From Citrobacter braakii (GTDB lineage: Bacteria; Pseudomonadota; Gammaproteobacteria; Enterobacterales; Enterobacteriaceae), in contig NZ_NAEW01000007.1 in assembly GCF_002075345.1 (NCBI RefSeq), positions 186,001 through 250,000 of the forward strand: 64,000 bases of DNA, written 5' to 3'. Positions within the stretch are counted from its first letter, which is position 1; each line of letters opens with the position of its first letter. Below, one piece after another: positions 20,360 through 30,615 of this stretch. The position numbers and the translations under genes are program-made. The notes beneath the pieces are model-generated. The model was not told the origin of the DNA. It made no database searches and was given only the letters and a program-made list of their open reading frames with translations.

Positions 20360-20763
20360 CAGTCCTCCTTGCTGTCGTCCGCTGGGTTCACACGACGCTC
20401 ATCGTCATGTTTCACCACGCTGGTCACCAGGTTGGACATGCGCATCCCTTCAACTAACGAATTGTCGTAGAAGAAGGTCAGCTCAGGCACGATACGCAGA
20501 CGCATTGCTTTACCCAGCAAAGAGCGGATAAAACCAGAGGCTTCCTGCAGTGCCTTAATGCCGTTTTTCACGGCAGCTTCGTCCTGATCGTTGAGGAAAG
20601 TCACGAACACTTTAGCGTATGCCAGGTCTCGGGACATCTCAACACCCGATACGGTGGTCATCATACCAACACGCGGGTCTTTGATTTCGCGTTGCAGGAT
20701 GAGTGCGATTTCTTTCTGCATCTCCTGCGCGACACGCTGTGGGCGACCAAATTCTTTCGCCAT
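20359..20763 (-). CDS. rbfA: 30S ribosome-binding factor A
   Basis: RbfA is a KH-fold protein that helps mature the 5' end of 16S rRNA and is needed at low temperature. The 134 residues match the family ([20 protein letters not shown], then [25 protein letters not shown]). It is separated from infB by 220 bp that carry a hairpin, a REP-like element and an ERIC sequence. Confidence 0.97.
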   Translation of the reverse strand: MAKEFGRPQRVAQEMQKEIALILQREIKDPRVGMMTTVSGVEMSRDLAYAKVFVTFLNDQDEAAVKNGIKALQEASGFIRSLLGKAMRLRIVPELTFFYDNSLVEGMRMSNLVTSVVKHDDERRVNPADDSKED

Positions 20764-20787
20764 AATAAATTCTCCAGAATAAAGACA

Positions 20788-20812
20788 AAAAAGGGGCCAT
20801 AAGCCCCTTTTT
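20788..20812. terminator. Terminator-like hairpin between infB and rbfA
   Basis: The arms aaaaaggggc (20788-20797) and gcccctttt (20803-20811) form a stem with A- and T-runs on both sides, so the structure is symmetric. On the minus strand it lies 25 bp before the rbfA ATG, within the operon. It should reduce rather than abolish read-through. Confidence 0.75.
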
Positions 20813-20820
20813 AAATTTCT

Positions 20821-20851
20821 TGCCGGGTGGCGCTTCGCTTCCCCAGCCTAC
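20821..20851. repeat. Degenerate REP-like sequence
   Basis: The sequence tgccgggtggcgcttcgctt followed by ccccagcctac resembles the REP copy at 11912 (gcccggtggcgcttcgctt). The second arm is decayed. It abuts the ERIC element in the infB-rbfA gap. Confidence 0.65.
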
Positions 20852-20854
20852 ACT

Positions 20855-20986
20855 TAATCATCTTCTAAGGATTTTGGTTTGCAGTAAGGCGGCAAACTCG
20901 TAAATCCCCGGGAGCATAGATAACTATGTGACCGGGGTGATCGAGCGCAGCCAACGCAGTTGCGGCCCAAAAGACGACGAAGATTA
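20855..20986 (+). repeat. ERIC element in the infB-rbfA junction
   Basis: This 132-bp segment follows the ERIC consensus: aggattttggtttgcagtaa, ggcggcaa, and the core aatccccgggagcatag...ctatgtgaccggggtg. Next come atcgagcgcagccaacgca and a gacgacgaagatta end. The core can fold into a long hairpin in RNA of either strand. The right end coincides with the infB stop codon (tta at 20984-20986). The sequence shows no coding potential. Confidence 0.85.
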
Positions 20987-23674
20987 TGCGATGGTACGTT
21001 TGATCTCGATAATCTCGAACACTTCGATCATATCGCCAACGCGAACGTCGTTGTAGTTCTTAACGCCGATACCACATTCCATGCCATTACGGACTTCGTT
21101 GACGTCATCTTTGAAGCGGCGCAGGGATTCCAGCTCGCCTTCATAGATAACCACGTTGTCGCGCAGTACGCGGATTGGGTTGTGACGTTTAATCGTGCCT
21201 TCGGTAACCATACAGCCTGCGATAGCGCCGAATTTCGGTGATTTGAACACATCACGAACTTCAGCCAGACCAATGATCTGCTGTTTCAGTTCCGGAGACA
21301 GCATGCCGCTCATCGCTGCTTTCACTTCGTCGATCAGATGATAGATGACGGAGTAGTAACGCAGATCCAAGCTTTCTGATTCGATAACTTTACGTGCAGA
21401 GGCATCAGCACGGACGTTGAAGCCAACCAGAATCGCGTTGGATGCCGCAGCCAGGGTCGCGTCGGTTTCGGTGATACCACCTACGCCAGAACCGATAATC
21501 TTCACTTTTACTTCGTCGGTAGACAGTTTCAGTAAAGAGTCGGAAATCGCTTCTACAGAACCCTGAACATCGGCCTTCAGAACGATGTTCACTTCGTGAA
21601 CTTCGCCTTCGGTCATGTTGGCGAACATGTTCTCCAGTTTAGATTTCTGCTGACGAGCCAGTTTAACTTCACGGAATTTGCCCTGACGGTACAGTGCAAC
21701 TTCACGGGCTTTCTTCTCGTCACGAACAACGGTAACTTCGTCACCCGCAGCCGGAACACCGGACAGACCCAGGATTTCCACCGGAATAGACGGACCCGCT
21801 TCCAGTACTTCCTGACCCAGTTCGTTACGCATCGCACGAACGCGGCCGTATTCGAAACCACACAGTACGATGTCGCCTTTGTTCAGCGTACCTTCACGTA
21901 CCAGCACGGTAGCAACCGGACCACGACCTTTATCCAGGAAGGATTCGATAACCGCACCGCTCGCCATACCTTTACGCACAGCTTTCAGTTCCAGTACTTC
22001 GGCCTGCAGCAGGATAGCATCCAGCAGTTCGTCAATACCGGTACCCGCTTTCGCAGAAACGTGGACGAACTGGCTCTCGCCGCCCCAATCTTCCGGCATG
22101 ATGCCGTACTGGGACAGTTCGTTTTTAACGCGATCTGGATCCGCTTCTGGTTTATCGATTTTGTTGACTGCAACCACTACCGGCACACCTGCCGCTTTCG
22201 CGTGCTGGATAGCTTCGATAGTCTGCGGCATCACGCCGTCATCTGCTGCAACAACCAGAACAACGATATCCGTTGCCTGAGCACCGCGAGCACGCATGGA
22301 GGTAAACGCGGCGTGACCCGGGGTATCCAGGAAGGTGATCATACCGTTGTCAGTTTCAACATGGTACGCACCGATGTGCTGAGTAATGCCGCCCGCTTCG
22401 CCAGAGGCAACTTTCGTGGAGCGAATGTAGTCCAGCAGAGACGTTTTACCGTGGTCAACGTGACCCATGATGGTCACTACCGGTGCGCGCGGTTCTGCCG
22501 CAGCGCCGGTGTCACGGTCGCTCATTACTGCTTCTTCCAGCTCGTTTTCACGACGCAGGATAACTTTGTGGCCCATCTCTTCGGCAACCAGCTGTGCGGT
22601 TTCCTGGTCGATGACCTGGTTAATGGTCGCCATTGCGCCCAGCTTCATCATCGCTTTGATGACCTGAGAACCTTTGACTGCCATCTTGTTCGCCAGATCG
22701 CCAACGGTGATGGTTTCGCCGATCACAACGTCACGGTTAACGGCCTGAGCCGGCTTCTGGAAGCCCTGCTGCAGAGCGGAACCTTTACGCTGCTTACCGC
22801 CTTTACCGCCGCGAACCGCTGCACGCGCTTCTTCACGGTCAGCTTTAGATTCAGCGTGTTTGTTACCTTTCTTCGCCGGACGCGCTGCTTTCGTGCTGCG
22901 AGTACGACCACGACCGCCTTCTACTTCGCGATCGTTCTCGTCTTCTGCCTGGCGAGCATGCTGAGAGGTGGTGACGTGATAATCGCTGGTATCTTCAACA
23001 GGTTCAGCGTTATTCACACCATTCTTCTCGTTTTCTTCCGCCATACGGCGAGCTTCTTCCGCTACGCGGCGCGCTTCTTCTTCAAGCTTGCGACGTGCTT
23101 CTTCTTCCGCTTTACGCTTCAGTTCTGCGGCTTCATTTTCACGGCGGGCTTTTTCGGCCTGGGCGGTTTTAGTCATATCGTCGGTCTGTTGATTGCTCAC
23201 TTTGTCTTTTTCCGCAGCTTCACGTTTCGCTTTATCAGCGGCTTCACGCTTAGCTTGTTCTGCGGCCTCACGTTCGGCTTTTTGTTGCGCCTCGCGTTTG
23301 GCAGCTTCTTCTGCCTCACGACGGGCTTGCTCTTCCGCTTCACGCTGCGCCTGCTCTTCCGCGGCAAGGCGTTCAGCCTCTTGCGGATCGCGTTTCACAA
23401 AGGTGCGTGTCTTGCGGACTTCGATTTGTACCGATTTGCTTTTTCCACCGGTACCTGGAATATTGAGAGTACTGCGCGTTTTACGCTGCAATGTCAACTT
23501 ATCGGGCGCTGATCCGTTTTCACGGTTCAGATGCGCCAGTAAGGTTTGTTTCTCTTGTGCGGACACAGAGTCGTCAGCAGACTTCGGGATACCTGCATCA
23601 GCAAATTGCTGTACCAGGCGATCCACGGAGGTCTGTATCTCTGCAGCCAGCGTTTTTACGGTTACATCTGTCAT
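20984..23674 (-). CDS. infB: Translation initiation factor IF-2
   Basis: IF-2 is the GTPase that brings fMet-tRNA to the 30S initiation complex. The 896 residues start with an IF2-N domain, then a highly charged Lys/Glu/Ala/Arg coiled segment (about 95-230). A second IF2-N domain and the G domain follow (GHVDHGKT at about 404, [12 protein letters not shown]), then domains II-IV. It is six residues longer than the E. coli form I recall, with changes in the charged region. Internal starts for shorter isoforms are visible. The stop codon lies at the edge of an ERIC element. Confidence 0.97.
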   Translation of the reverse strand: MTDVTVKTLAAEIQTSVDRLVQQFADAGIPKSADDSVSAQEKQTLLAHLNRENGSAPDKLTLQRKTRSTLNIPGTGGKSKSVQIEVRKTRTFVKRDPQEAERLAAEEQAQREAEEQARREAEEAAKREAQQKAEREAAEQAKREAADKAKREAAEKDKVSNQQTDDMTKTAQAEKARRENEAAELKRKAEEEARRKLEEEARRVAEEARRMAEENEKNGVNNAEPVEDTSDYHVTTSQHARQAEDENDREVEGGRGRTRSTKAARPAKKGNKHAESKADREEARAAVRGGKGGKQRKGSALQQGFQKPAQAVNRDVVIGETITVGDLANKMAVKGSQVIKAMMKLGAMATINQVIDQETAQLVAEEMGHKVILRRENELEEAVMSDRDTGAAAEPRAPVVTIMGHVDHGKTSLLDYIRSTKVASGEAGGITQHIGAYHVETDNGMITFLDTPGHAAFTSMRARGAQATDIVVLVVAADDGVMPQTIEAIQHAKAAGVPVVVAVNKIDKPEADPDRVKNELSQYGIMPEDWGGESQFVHVSAKAGTGIDELLDAILLQAEVLELKAVRKGMASGAVIESFLDKGRGPVATVLVREGTLNKGDIVLCGFEYGRVRAMRNELGQEVLEAGPSIPVEILGLSGVPAAGDEVTVVRDEKKAREVALYRQGKFREVKLARQQKSKLENMFANMTEGEVHEVNIVLKADVQGSVEAISDSLLKLSTDEVKVKIIGSGVGGITETDATLAAASNAILVGFNVRADASARKVIESESLDLRYYSVIYHLIDEVKAAMSGMLSPELKQQIIGLAEVRDVFKSPKFGAIAGCMVTEGTIKRHNPIRVLRDNVVIYEGELESLRRFKDDVNEVRNGMECGIGVKNYNDVRVGDMIEVFEIIEIKRTIA
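23174..23200 (-). other. Internal translation starts for short IF-2 isoforms
   Basis: GTG at 23198-23200 (codon 159, VSNQQTDD) is preceded by a purine-rich ggaaaaaga. ATG at 23174-23176 is codon 167 (MTKTAQ). In E. coli the equivalent codons 158 (GTG) and 165 (ATG) start IF2-2 and IF2-3. Here the two are eight codons apart because of an extra Thr. Confidence 0.7.
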
Positions 23675-23698
23675 ACTGTTCCTTCCTGCTACAGTTTA

Positions 23699-25186
23699 TT
23701 ACGCTTCGTCGCCGAACCAGCAAATATTACGGGCAGCCATAATCAGCTCACCGGCTTTTTCGTCGGTCAACCCTTCGATATCAGCCAGATCATCAATGCC
23801 CTGTTCAGCGAGATCTTCCAGCGTACAAACACCACGGGCAGCCAGTTTGAAGGCCATCTCACGATCCAATCCTTCCAGATTCAGCAGATCGTCAGCCGGT
23901 TTGTTATCACCGAGACTTTCTTCCTGGGCCAGTGCCAGAGTGGTCAGTGCGTTTTTAGCACGCTCGCGCAGCGCTTCAACGGTCTGTTCATCCAGGCCGT
24001 CAATTTCCAGCAGCTCTTTCATTGGCACGTAGGCCAGTTCTTCCAGCGTCGCAAAACCTTCTTCTACCAGAACCGTCGCGAAATCTTCATCGATATCGAG
24101 ATATTTGGTGAAGGTATCAATGGCTGCATGTGCTTCAGCCTGATGCTTCGCCTGCAGGTCATCAACGGTCATCACGTTGAGTTCCCAACCGCTCAGTTGT
24201 GAAGCCAGGCGGACGTTCTGACCATTACGTCCAATCGCCTGAGCCAGGTTACCGGCTTCAACCGCGATATCCATGGTGTGTTTGTCTTCATCCACCACGA
24301 TAGAAGCGACGTCTGCTGGCGCCATTGCGTTAATCACGAACTGCGCCGGGTTATCATCCCACAGGACGATATCGATACGCTCGCCGCCCAGTTCGGTAGA
24401 AACCGCCTGAACGCGCGCACCGCGCATACCCACACAGGCGCCGACCGGATCAATACGCTTGTCGTTGGTCTTAACGGCGATTTTCGCACGTGAGCCCGGA
24501 TCGCGAGCAGCCGCTTTAATTTCGATCACTTCTTCGCCAATTTCCGGCACTTCAATGCGGAACAGCTCTATCAGCATTTCCGGTTTGGAACGGGTTACGA
24601 ACAGCTGGGCACCGCGCGCTTCCGGGCGTACAGAGTAAAGAACGCCACGGATACGGTCACCTGGGCGGAAGTTTTCACGCGGCAGCATGTCTTCACGCAG
24701 GATCACAGCTTCAGCATTGCTGCCCAGATCCAGAGAAATGTTGTCGCGGTTAACTTTCTTCACCACACCGGTGACGATTTCGCCTTCGTGTTCGCGGAAC
24801 TGATCGACAACCATTGCGCGTTCGGCTTCACGTACTTTCTGTACGATAACCTGTTTCGCGGTCTGGGTGGTGATACGGTCAAAGGTGACAGATTCAATCT
24901 GATCTTCAACATATTCGCCCACGTTCAGGCTTTCGTCTTCGAAGCGTGCCGCTTCCAGCGTAATTTCTTTGGTCGGCTGAGTAACTTCTTCTACGATTAC
25001 CCAACGACGGAAGGTATCGAAATCACCGCTTTTACGATCGATTTCTACGCGAACGTCGATCTCTTGCTCATATTTTTTCTTTGTTGCTGTAGCCAGCGCA
25101 CTTTCCAGCGCTTCAAAAATTTTCTCGCGTGGCAGCGCTTTTTCGTTGGATACGGCTTCAACAACAGCCAAAATTTCTTTGTTCAT
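23699..25186 (-). CDS. nusA: Transcription termination/antitermination factor NusA
   Basis: NusA binds RNA polymerase and controls pausing, intrinsic termination and antitermination. The 495 residues comprise the N-terminal polymerase-binding domain ([31 protein letters not shown]), S1 (about 135-200), two KH domains ([27 protein letters not shown]) and two acidic repeats at the C-terminus. It follows rimP by 28 bp. Confidence 0.98.
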   Translation of the reverse strand: MNKEILAVVEAVSNEKALPREKIFEALESALATATKKKYEQEIDVRVEIDRKSGDFDTFRRWVIVEEVTQPTKEITLEAARFEDESLNVGEYVEDQIESVTFDRITTQTAKQVIVQKVREAERAMVVDQFREHEGEIVTGVVKKVNRDNISLDLGSNAEAVILREDMLPRENFRPGDRIRGVLYSVRPEARGAQLFVTRSKPEMLIELFRIEVPEIGEEVIEIKAAARDPGSRAKIAVKTNDKRIDPVGACVGMRGARVQAVSTELGGERIDIVLWDDNPAQFVINAMAPADVASIVVDEDKHTMDIAVEAGNLAQAIGRNGQNVRLASQLSGWELNVMTVDDLQAKHQAEAHAAIDTFTKYLDIDEDFATVLVEEGFATLEELAYVPMKELLEIDGLDEQTVEALRERAKNALTTLALAQEESLGDNKPADDLLNLEGLDREMAFKLAARGVCTLEDLAEQGIDDLADIEGLTDEKAGELIMAARNICWFGDEA

Positions 25187-25214
25187 CGCGGGCTTTTCAC
25201 CTCAATCCAGACTG

Positions 25215-25667
25215 TTAAAAGTGGGGAACCAGGTTCGCCTTCTGGATATTACTCAGCGCGAACACTTCATCTTTACCTTCGACTGTGACCGTGATCATCT
25301 CACCATCCACCGCTTTGATAACGCCCTGCCATTTACGACGGTTTTGTACCGCCATACGAAGAACCAGCGTCACTTCTTCACCCAGGAAACGCACGTAGTG
25401 TTCAGCTGTGAACAGAGGACGGTCGAGACCCGGAGAGGAGACTTCCAGGTTGTAGGCAACGGTGATTGGGTCTTCGACATCCATCACGGCGCTTACCTGA
25501 TGGCTCACATCAGCACAATCATCAACATTGATGCCATCTTCACTATCAATATAGATGCGCAGTGTGGATGTGCGACCACGAATAAATTCGATGCCGACCA
25601 ACTCGTAGCCCAGGGCTTCAACTGGCGCTGTAATCATCTCTGTTAATTTTTGCTCTAATGTGGACAA
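25215..25667 (-). CDS. rimP: Ribosome maturation factor RimP
   Basis: RimP helps assemble the 30S subunit. The 150 residues match the family ([33 protein letters not shown]). I chose TTG at 25665-25667, which begins the conserved xSTLEQKL and has GGGGGTGGG just upstream. An upstream GTG- or ATG-type extension would add four residues. It is the first protein gene after tRNA-fMet, with two hairpins between. Confidence 0.93.
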   Translation of the reverse strand: MSTLEQKLTEMITAPVEALGYELVGIEFIRGRTSTLRIYIDSEDGINVDDCADVSHQVSAVMDVEDPITVAYNLEVSSPGLDRPLFTAEHYVRFLGEEVTLVLRMAVQNRRKWQGVIKAVDGEMITVTVEGKDEVFALSNIQKANLVPHF

Positions 25668-25684
25668 GCCCACCCCCAAGACAT

Positions 25685-25704
25685 AAAAAAAGGGCCTAAA
25701 GCCC
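25685..25704 (-). terminator. Weak hairpin terminator before rimP
   Basis: On the minus strand gggc-tttag-gccc is followed by seven T (a-run at 25685-25691). The stem is only 4 bp, so it is probably leaky and attenuates read-through from metY to rimP. Confidence 0.7.
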
Positions 25705-25726
25705 AGTTATTCTGTAGTCAGATAAC

Positions 25727-25750
25727 AAAAAACCCCGATAAATCGGGGCT
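25727..25750 (-). terminator. Terminator after tRNA-fMet
   Basis: Stem ccccgat (25733-25739) pairs with atcgggg (25742-25748), followed by a T-run on the minus strand (a-run at 25727-25732). It lies between metY and rimP and would give mostly tRNA-only transcripts. Confidence 0.85.
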
Positions 25751-25874
25751 TTATATAACTGAACCCTATAACCGCACCTGCGGTTCGGAAAACCTTCCGA
25801 AAGAATTTTTTTCAAATCCAGCTACGAAGGCCTAAGTCTTCACAGTATATTTGAAAAAGAACTCTAAGGGAAAG

Positions 25875-25951
<77 letters not shown>

Positions 25952-25966
25952 CCTGAAACGTGGCAA

Positions 25967-25995
25967 ATTTTACTCGTTTTGGGTAAAAAATGCAA
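25967..25995 (-). promoter_or_regulatory. Proximal promoter of metY
   Basis: On the minus strand TTGCAT (25990-25995) and TAAAAT (25967-25972) are separated by 17 bp. The -10 is 16 bp from the tRNA 5' end. Confidence 0.6.
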
Positions 25996-26042
25996 ATACT
26001 GCTGGGATTTGGTACCGAGGACGGGACGTAAAATCTGCGCAC

Positions 26043-26072
26043 AGTATATTGATTCACTATGCGGTATGTCAA
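26043..26072 (-). promoter_or_regulatory. Distal promoter of metY operon
   Basis: On the minus strand TTGACA (26067-26072) and TATACT (26043-26048) are separated by 18 bp, close to the sigma70 consensus. It would drive metY and, by read-through, rimP-nusA-infB. Confidence 0.7.
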
Positions 26073-26197
26073 CCTTGTTACGACTATGCAAATCAATGAA
26101 TGCTGCCCAGCGAATATTCGACCAGATAAATGTGTCACCCGCGCCGTTATTTAACGAAATTATCACTAAACTCTTCCTGTCATCCAGAAAAGATGAT

Positions 26198-27629
<1,432 letters not shown>

Positions 27630-27643
27630 ATATTCATCATCTT

Positions 27644-27667
27644 AAGGCCGCGAAAGCGGCCTTTTTT
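27644..27667 (+). terminator. Intrinsic terminator of argG
   Basis: Perfect 8-bp stem aaggccgc (27644-27651) / gcggcctt (27656-27663) with a gaaa loop and a six-T run. Confidence 0.95.
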
Positions 27668-27701
27668 ATGCGCAGAAAATAGGGATGTTCTGTGACCCTG
27701 A

Positions 27702-27768
27702 GGCCTGATAAGCCAGGCATCATCAGGTATTGTAATAGTCGGACGGCGTCCTAAATGTCTTATCCGAC
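27702..27768. repeat. Degenerate REP pair between argG and tRNA-Leu
   Basis: Two palindromes, ggcctgat...atcagg (27702-27727) and gtcggac...gtccgac-type arms (27738-27768, ending tatccgac), resemble REP elements. No gene is present here. K-12, as I recall it, has yhbX at this place. Confidence 0.7.
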
Positions 27769-27795
27769 CTACAGAACTACCACAAATGACAGACG

Positions 27796-27827
27796 AAAAA
27801 AAAGACGCTTTGCAGCGTCTTTTTTTT
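27796..27827. terminator. Bidirectional terminator after tRNA-Leu
   Basis: A 14-bp perfect inverted repeat with A- and T-tracts (27796-27809 and 27814-27827) surrounds a ttgc loop. It lies 6 bp beyond the tRNA 3' end and should terminate the minus-strand secG-leuU transcript. Confidence 0.93.
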
Positions 27828-27833
27828 GGAATT

Positions 27834-27920
27834 TGGTACCGAGGATGGGACTCGAACCCACAAGCCCGTTAGGGCACTACCACCTCAAGGTAGCGTGTCT
27901 ACCAATTCCACCACCTCGGT
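27834..27920 (-). tRNA. leuU: tRNA-Leu (anticodon GAG)
   Basis: The 87-nt type II tRNA starts ACCGAGGTGGTGGAATTGG. It has TTGAGGT as anticodon loop region, a long variable arm (TGCCCTAACGGGCT), GGTTCGAGTCC in the T arm and an encoded CCA. The first base pair is A1-U72, where I recall G-U in E. coli. It is transcribed with secG. Confidence 0.97.
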
Positions 27921-27929
27921 ACAGAATAC

Positions 27930-28262
27930 TTAGCGTGGGATATCGCTGGTCGGCTGAGCCGGAGCAGCTGGCTGAGTTTGCTCGGTTTTCGCCGGTGCAC
28001 TCAGATTTTCCCACTCACTTCCTTTATTGGTCTTATTGCTGTTCATGTTACCCAGCACCAGACTGATGATGAAGAACAAGGTTCCCAATACAGCTGTCAT
28101 GCGGGTCATGAAGTTACCAGAACCACTTGAACCAAACAGAGTACCAGAAGCGCCTGCGCCAAAAGAGGCTCCCATATCAGCGCCTTTGCCTTGCTGCAGC
28201 ATGATCAAGCCTACCAGGCCAATTGCCACAATAAGGAAAACTACTAAAAGAGCTTCGTGCAT
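27930..28262 (-). CDS. secG: Sec translocon subunit SecG
   Basis: SecG is the small inner-membrane subunit of the SecYEG channel. I chose ATG at 28262 (MHEALLVVFLIVAIGLVGLI), giving 110 residues with two transmembrane segments (about 2-22 and 52-72) and a Gly-rich cytoplasmic loop with GASGTLFGSSGSGNF. Longer in-frame extensions upstream lack support. The C-terminus is Pro/Ala/Gln-rich. Confidence 0.97.
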   Translation of the reverse strand: MHEALLVVFLIVAIGLVGLIMLQQGKGADMGASFGAGASGTLFGSSGSGNFMTRMTAVLGTLFFIISLVLGNMNSNKTNKGSEWENLSAPAKTEQTQPAAPAQPTSDIPR

Positions 28263-28429
28263 AATCAACCTGTTCCTTGCGGAGTTGCCGCGTACAATGC
28301 TTCGACCATTAAAGCGGGAATGTTTACTGTTTCCCACTGAAGCGGGTGTGAATACTAACCAAAGCGAATAACCTTCGCAAGGGCAATTTGTTGGCATTGT
28401 ATCAACTGCGGAAAAAATCGCCATATCAA

Positions 28430-29323
28430 TCAAAAACGCAGCAACTTCTCCCAGCATCTCTGCATGACGGCGCGTTGATCGTCAAGATTCGCCCATACCA
28501 CAACGGGGATTTCACAAATCAGGTCAGCGTTTTCTGGCCAGCAGTGAATAATTTGCTGGTTCACCAACTCTTCCGCCACCATCGATTCGGGTAACCATGC
28601 CATTCCCATATGCCGCAGCACCATTTCTCGTATCGTTTCGCTTAAACCACTCTCAAACACTTTTTTCAGACGTGGGCGGACGCGTTGTTCAGCTGGCTCA
28701 ATAATGCGTCTGACAAAGGTGTAGTCGCTATAGCATAGCCATGGGATCGGCGCATGCGGATCGTTAAGCGCATTAGCCAACTGCGCAGAAATAACCGGTA
28801 TAAATCGCTCATACCGCCATAGTGAACGTTTTAACCCTCCGGCAATCTCCAGCCCCGGCTGCGAAGACGGTAAATCGTAGGTCACCAGCAGATCGATTTG
28901 CCGATCTATCAAGGCGTTAAAGTGGTTGTCTATCCCCTGAATACTGGCATTAACCGTAAAATTTAACTGCGGTTCGCTCTGTCGCAGATAGTTGATCATA
29001 TCCGGCAGGATATTCACCGACAGCGTATGCAGGCTAACCATCACCAGCGTATTGTCCGTTGCTGGCGTCATCGCCGATAGCTCGTGGCGCGCCTCTGTTA
29101 GTGTACTGAGGACGTGCCGGGCATAGGGTTCAAAGCGTTCACCATAGCGTGTCAGCGTAACGGGGGTCGTGGTCCGGTCAAACAACGGCACCCCTAACAC
29201 CTCTTCCAGCGCCTTTATACGCCGACTGAGTGCGGGTTGAGTAATATGCCGCTGCGCCGCGGCCTGAGAGTAGTTTCCATGCTGACTCAATGCCAGAAAA
29301 TCTTCCAGCCACTTACAATCCAC
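28430..29323 (-). CDS. LysR-family regulator, HypT (YjiE)-like
   Basis: This 297-residue LysR-type regulator has an N-terminal helix-turn-helix (WLEDFLALSQHGNYSQAAAQ, then ITQPALSRRIKALEE at about 25-39) and a C-terminal effector domain. I chose GTG at 29321-29323 because GGAGAG lies 6 bases upstream. An ATG ten codons earlier is less well supported. The WLxDFL...SQAA...SRRI.ALE pattern and GMAWLPE near the C-terminus resemble HypT/YjiE, which neighbours iadA in E. coli. It is divergent from an iadA-like gene with 148 bp between, so it probably regulates that cluster. The effector is unknown. Confidence 0.87.
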   Translation of the reverse strand: MDCKWLEDFLALSQHGNYSQAAAQRHITQPALSRRIKALEEVLGVPLFDRTTTPVTLTRYGERFEPYARHVLSTLTEARHELSAMTPATDNTLVMVSLHTLSVNILPDMINYLRQSEPQLNFTVNASIQGIDNHFNALIDRQIDLLVTYDLPSSQPGLEIAGGLKRSLWRYERFIPVISAQLANALNDPHAPIPWLCYSDYTFVRRIIEPAEQRVRPRLKKVFESGLSETIREMVLRHMGMAWLPESMVAEELVNQQIIHCWPENADLICEIPVVVWANLDDQRAVMQRCWEKLLRF

Positions 29324-29471
29324 GTTGAACTCTCCACCATGCCATAACCGCATCCTCCAATACCAAATCGGTAATAGTCATAGTTATAGTAATGGCTTTA
29401 TGGTGGGCATCATAACAACAATATTCCTTTTCACCTGCCGACTCTCACCCACGACGTTTGACAGGACCGAT

Positions 29472-30605
29472 ATGTTTACTTTATTGACCAATGCCCGTGT
29501 TTTTTCTCCCGAGGATTTAGGCCTCTGCTCCCTGCTCATTCATGCCGACCGAATTGTGGCGGTAGAAAAAGATCTTTCCCTGTTTGATGGCGTCGACGAG
29601 GTCATCGATTGTCATGGCAAATGGGTTATCCCAGGCATAATCGATCAACATGTCCATCTTACCGGTGGCGGTGGCGAGGCTGGATTTGCCAGCCGAACGC
29701 CAGCCGTCAAGCTACGCGATCTGATTCAGGCAGGTATTACCACGGTTGTCGGCGTGTTAGGTACCGATGCCATTTCTCGTTCGCCCAAAGACCTCTACGC
29801 CAAAATGCAGTCTCTCAACCTTGAGGGATTACGCGCATTTATGCATACGGGAGCCTACGCGGTACCCAGCCCAACCATTACGCGATCCATCCGCGATGAC
29901 ATGACCTTCATTCCGGCGATTCTTGGCGTCAAAATCGCCCTCGCCGATCACCGTGGTTCTTACCCCTCTTTCCAGGAATTGCTGAGAATAGTAAGCGATA
30001 TCCGCGTGGCTTCCCTGCTGGCAGGCAAAAAAGGGTTACTGCATGTACATCTGGGGAATCTGCCGGAAGGGATGTCACAGCTTATTGAGCTGTGTGATGC
30101 AGGCATTCCGATTCACCACATTTCACCGACCCATGTTGCGAGAACAGCGCCCTTGTTCGAACAGGCGATTGCGTTCGCTCATCGTGGCGGCCATATCGAC
30201 GTTACGTCTGGCGGTAGTCGCTTTATGCCTCAGGAGCAGGCAATCCTCCACGCTCTGGAAGCCCAGGTTCCAGCCGATCGCATCACGATCAGCTCTGATG
30301 GTAATGGCAGCGTTCCGCGCTTTAACGCCCAGGGTATTGTGGAAGGCTTAAGCGCGGCACCGGTCGCAGGTAACCTTAATCTTCTTCCTCGCTTGATTGA
30401 TGTGGGGATCCCTGTGCCACAAGCGATCGCGATGTTGACGGCAAACGTTGCTCGCTCGTTGGGTATTTCCGGCGGCGTGCTCTGCGCCGGGGAACGTGCT
30501 GATATCTGTGTACTCAATGATGACCTCTCGCTGGCCCATCTGTTCGCTGCGGGTAAGCCGTTGCTGCGGGATGGCGAGTGCCTGGTTACTGGCAACTTCG
30601 AGTAA
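29472..30605 (+). CDS. Isoaspartyl (beta-aspartyl) dipeptidase-like amidohydrolase
   Basis: This 377-residue protein is an IadA-family metallo-amidohydrolase, expected to cleave beta-aspartyl dipeptides that arise from protein damage. All binuclear-metal ligands are present: H60 and H62 (QHVHL), K154 for the carbamylated lysine (GVKIALADHR), H193, H221 (PTHVAR) and D276 (SSDGNGS). Residues equivalent to the IadA substrate pocket are also present (E69 in GGGGEAG, Y129, R161, R224, S280). ATG at 29472 was chosen because CAGGA precedes it and the protein starts like IadA (TNARVF). It overlaps nothing and runs into the carrier gene 10 bp downstream. It is clearly diverged from E. coli IadA, so substrate range is uncertain. 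Confidence 0.88.
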   Translation: MFTLLTNARVFSPEDLGLCSLLIHADRIVAVEKDLSLFDGVDEVIDCHGKWVIPGIIDQHVHLTGGGGEAGFASRTPAVKLRDLIQAGITTVVGVLGTDAISRSPKDLYAKMQSLNLEGLRAFMHTGAYAVPSPTITRSIRDDMTFIPAILGVKIALADHRGSYPSFQELLRIVSDIRVASLLAGKKGLLHVHLGNLPEGMSQLIELCDAGIPIHHISPTHVARTAPLFEQAIAFAHRGGHIDVTSGGSRFMPQEQAILHALEAQVPADRITISSDGNGSVPRFNAQGIVEGLSAAPVAGNLNLLPRLIDVGIPVPQAIAMLTANVARSLGISGGVLCAGERADICVLNDDLSLAHLFAAGKPLLRDGECLVTGNFE

Positions 30606-30615
30606 GGGGGCAAGA

